Shown piece after piece: positions 8,148 to 10,308 of a DNA stretch of 10,308 nt. A program made the translations under genes and the position numbers. A model generated the notes under the pieces. The model did no database searches. It was not told where the DNA came from and was given only the letters and a program-made list of their open reading frames with translations. Source of the DNA: Clostridia bacterium (GTDB lineage Bacteria; Bacillota; Clostridia; UBA1381); NCBI GenBank assembly GCA_900770405.1, contig CAAGKL010000270.1:1-10308 (forward strand), read 5' to 3'. Every line of letters begins with the position of its first letter. Position 1 is the stretch's first letter.

Positions 8148-10308
8148 ATGAAGGCAAAAAGATTTTTGGCGGCGATGCTTGTTGCGGCATCGGCGCTGCA
8201 GGGAATATGCGTCAGGGCGGAGGAGCAGCTTTTGCCCGAGTACACCGAGGTTCTGGAAAGTGTGTATGATTGGAATTTCGACACGGATGGCATTACAGCG
8301 GTACAGGACGGCGTGACCGTCAGGTTTATGCGCGACGGCAAGTTTATATCATCGGGCGGAAAATCCGTGACGGGGAACACGGGCAGCGCGGCAAATACCG
8401 TGGATACAGCACTGACGGAGCTCGAGGGCGGCAAAAACGGCAAAAGCCTGCGTCTTGTTACGAATGATGCGAGTGCACAAAATCAGTGCAACGCTATGTG
8501 GAGCGCAATCAGCTATGACGCCGCGGCGGGCAATTACGCCGTTTTCGAGCTGGATTATGCGACGGCAGACTTTAACGCGAGGAAAAATGCGATGTCGGTG
8601 CGGCATAATCTCGGCTGGGGTCCGGGCTTTGATGTGATGCCGGACGGCACGCTGAGCTTTAACGGTACGGCGATGCCGATTGAGCTTGACAAATGGTACA
8701 GACTGAGTATTGTGTATGACTTTGCGAATAAGCGGGTCATCGGCAGTGTTGACGGCGAACTGCTTGCGACGTTTACCCTGTCTGACGGTGTGACGGCGAC
8801 CGAGCGGTTTACAATTGACAACAGAACCGGCGGGGAAACCGTCAGCTATGTTGACAACATTAAGGTTTATTCTATGAAGGAGCATATCCGTGAGAAAACC
8901 TTTAACGTGACGAAAAAATCCGATGTTGCCGTGCCGTCGGGCAGGAATATTTCCTTTGCCTGCGAGCAGAAATTCTATGATGACGCGCACAAAATTTCGG
9001 TTGAAATATCGTCGGACGGGGTGAATTATACCGGACTTTTGAGCCTTGCGCCCGACACGGCGGGCTTTGACGTGCCGGCGGAGTATGAGCTGACGTATAT
9101 CAGAGTTCGGCTGTTTGATGCGGAGGAAAACGTGCTCGCCGAGCGTAATTTTACGGCGGAGGCGATTGCGTATGATGATTACAAAATCATCAGGAGTATA
9201 GATTTTGAAAATGCGGGTCTTAACAAAAGAAGTGATACGCGGTTTGCGCTCGAGGACGGCGGTGAACAGATTTCCGACGGCGGTCAGCCGTGGTGCATAA
9301 ATACCGGCAGCAGCGCAAGCAGTGTAGAGATTGCCGAAACCGACGATTTGGCAGGCTGTGCGAACAAAAAGGCGATGAAACTGACGACGGCTAACACGAC
9401 CGACAACGTGCAGACGAACGAGTTTTACGTGCAGCGCGAGTCGGGCTGGGTTTTTATAGATTTTGATTATGCCACGAACTTTGACGGTGGCAGACAGACT
9501 GTTTTGCAGCTGAACAGAAAGGACGGCTGGCAGATGGCGCTGACGATTGAGGGCGGCGCGTTTGTGCTTGACGGCAAGAGACTTTTCGCAGCCGCAGCCG
9601 ACAGTTGGTACAGCATCGGCTATGTGGTAAATCTCGACGAAAATGTCGGGTACTGCTATATAAATAATTCGCTTGCCGGTACGGTGAGGCTTAAGGACGC
9701 CGGCGCGCTGGTGCGGTACAACACATCAATATCGGGCGCGGTCGGCAGTGTGTGGATTGACAATATCAAAATTGCGTCCGCGCAGCCGATGCCGCAGATT
9801 ACAGCAGCGTCGGCAGAGGGAAAAACAGTTCTTCTGACGCTGAACCGCCAGCTTGATATTGCAGCAGAGGACATAACACTTTGCTCGGGCGGCAACTACC
9901 TGACTCCTGTCAGCTGCGAATATTCAGAGGGGAATATCCTGAAGGTTACGACGCTTGAACAGGTGTATACCGCGTCGGAAATTTCGGTAACGGTGAAATC
10001 GGGCGAAAAGACATTTTCGGGCGAGTTTGCGATGCAGCCCGCGGAGCTTGATGTGGAAAATGTGAGCTTTTCGGGGCTGAATCCGACAGCGCGGCTGCTG
10101 AACACAACCGGCGAGGAAAAAAACGCGGTTATGGTTATGGCGGAAAAGAACGCCGACGGACGGTATACAGGGACAAAAATATGCAGTGCGACAATTTCGG
10201 ACAGCGCCGAGCTTTCGCTCACTGCGGATGATGCGGCGGTATGCGAAGTGTTCTTCGTAAGCGACCTTGCGACCTGCGCGCCGATTAAAAATAAGGTATA
10301 CAGAAGCA
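8148..10308 (+). CDS. Large secreted protein with two LamG-like modules, 3' end cut by window edge
   Basis: The open frame continues past the right edge with 720 full codons visible. It is third in the operon, 13 nt after the lyase, with AGAAAGG as ribosome binding site 7 nt before the ATG. A Sec signal peptide covers residues 1-24, with VRA before EEQ as the likely cleavage site. Two LamG/concanavalin-like modules follow (about 36-241 and 348-542), each ending in a D-N-I-K strand (SYVDNIKVYS, VWIDNIKIAS), separated by a beta-rich stretch of about 100 residues. After them comes an Ig-like segment (about 550-630), then a beta-sandwich-like region with VCEVFFVSDL near 700, similar in style to accessory domains of clostridial exoproteins. 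No catalytic domain is recognised in the visible part; one could lie downstream. The modules resemble those of the lyase, so it probably binds or degrades the same polysaccharide. Function is otherwise unknown. Confidence 0.85.
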   Translation, partial: MKAKRFLAAMLVAASALQGICVRAEEQLLPEYTEVLESVYDWNFDTDGITAVQDGVTVRFMRDGKFISSGGKSVTGNTGSAANTVDTALTELEGGKNGKSLRLVTNDASAQNQCNAMWSAISYDAAAGNYAVFELDYATADFNARKNAMSVRHNLGWGPGFDVMPDGTLSFNGTAMPIELDKWYRLSIVYDFANKRVIGSVDGELLATFTLSDGVTATERFTIDNRTGGETVSYVDNIKVYSMKEHIREKTFNVTKKSDVAVPSGRNISFACEQKFYDDAHKISVEISSDGVNYTGLLSLAPDTAGFDVPAEYELTYIRVRLFDAEENVLAERNFTAEAIAYDDYKIIRSIDFENAGLNKRSDTRFALEDGGEQISDGGQPWCINTGSSASSVEIAETDDLAGCANKKAMKLTTANTTDNVQTNEFYVQRESGWVFIDFDYATNFDGGRQTVLQLNRKDGWQMALTIEGGAFVLDGKRLFAAAADSWYSIGYVVNLDENVGYCYINNSLAGTVRLKDAGALVRYNTSISGAVGSVWIDNIKIASAQPMPQITAASAEGKTVLLTLNRQLDIAAEDITLCSGGNYLTPVSCEYSEGNILKVTTLEQVYTASEISVTVKSGEKTFSGEFAMQPAELDVENVSFSGLNPTARLLNTTGEEKNAVMVMAEKNADGRYTGTKICSATISDSAELSLTADDAAVCEVFFVSDLATCAPIKNKVYRS

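Noticed and set aside
8148..8220. Cys21 of the last protein as a lipoprotein attachment site.
   Set aside because: The residues before it (QGI) do not fit a lipobox, and a normal signal peptidase I site (VRA) follows at residue 24.
7214..8443. A 409-codon open frame on the minus strand, opposite the lyase end and the start of the next gene.
   Set aside because: It runs antisense across the junction of two well-supported genes with family motifs. Its product is rich in His, Arg and Ala without recognisable domains, and it is best explained by the codon bias of the plus-strand genes.

Overview
The window is a carbohydrate-utilisation locus that looks like Firmicutes, most likely a Clostridia member of a gut or other polysaccharide-rich habitat. 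The grounds are strong AAGGAGG-type ribosome binding sites, GTG starts, a membrane-bound sensor/AraC regulator of the YesN type, a LipO/YtcQ-type lipoprotein solute-binding protein, and a copper-amine-oxidase-N 'stalk' domain, all of which are common in that phylum. G+C content looks a little above half by eye. No finer taxonomic call is supported.

Layout. On the minus strand, 2086 down to 1 holds the first 695 codons of a sensor-type AraC-family regulator. It is cut by the left edge inside its DNA-binding domain. A 203-bp divergent intergenic region (2087-2289) carries back-to-back promoters and several short inverted and direct repeats. On the plus strand three genes run close together: a sugar-type ABC solute-binding lipoprotein (2290-3858); a 1427-residue secreted polysaccharide lyase of the heparinase II/III fold (3851-8134), whose GTG start overlaps the previous gene by 8 nt; and, 13 nt later, a large secreted protein with concanavalin/LamG-like modules (8148 to beyond the right edge, 720 codons visible). 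The strands are almost fully coding, and no gene-free stretch exceeds 300 bases.

Proposed working model (inference). The regulator's extracellular domain senses a saccharide or a binding-protein complex at the membrane and activates the divergent operon. The secreted lyase and the LamG protein bind an acidic polysaccharide outside the cell and cut it. The lipoprotein captures the released oligosaccharides for an ABC importer. The importer's permease genes are not in this window. The substrate cannot be read from sequence; the fold class covers glycosaminoglycan and alginate lyases, among others.

The points most worth following up are the seven-part architecture of the lyase, the recurrence of one LamG-like module four times across two adjacent genes, the lack of any recognised catalytic domain in the visible part of the last gene, and the repeats between the divergent promoters. 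No RNA genes, mobile elements, CRISPR arrays or convincing terminators were seen.
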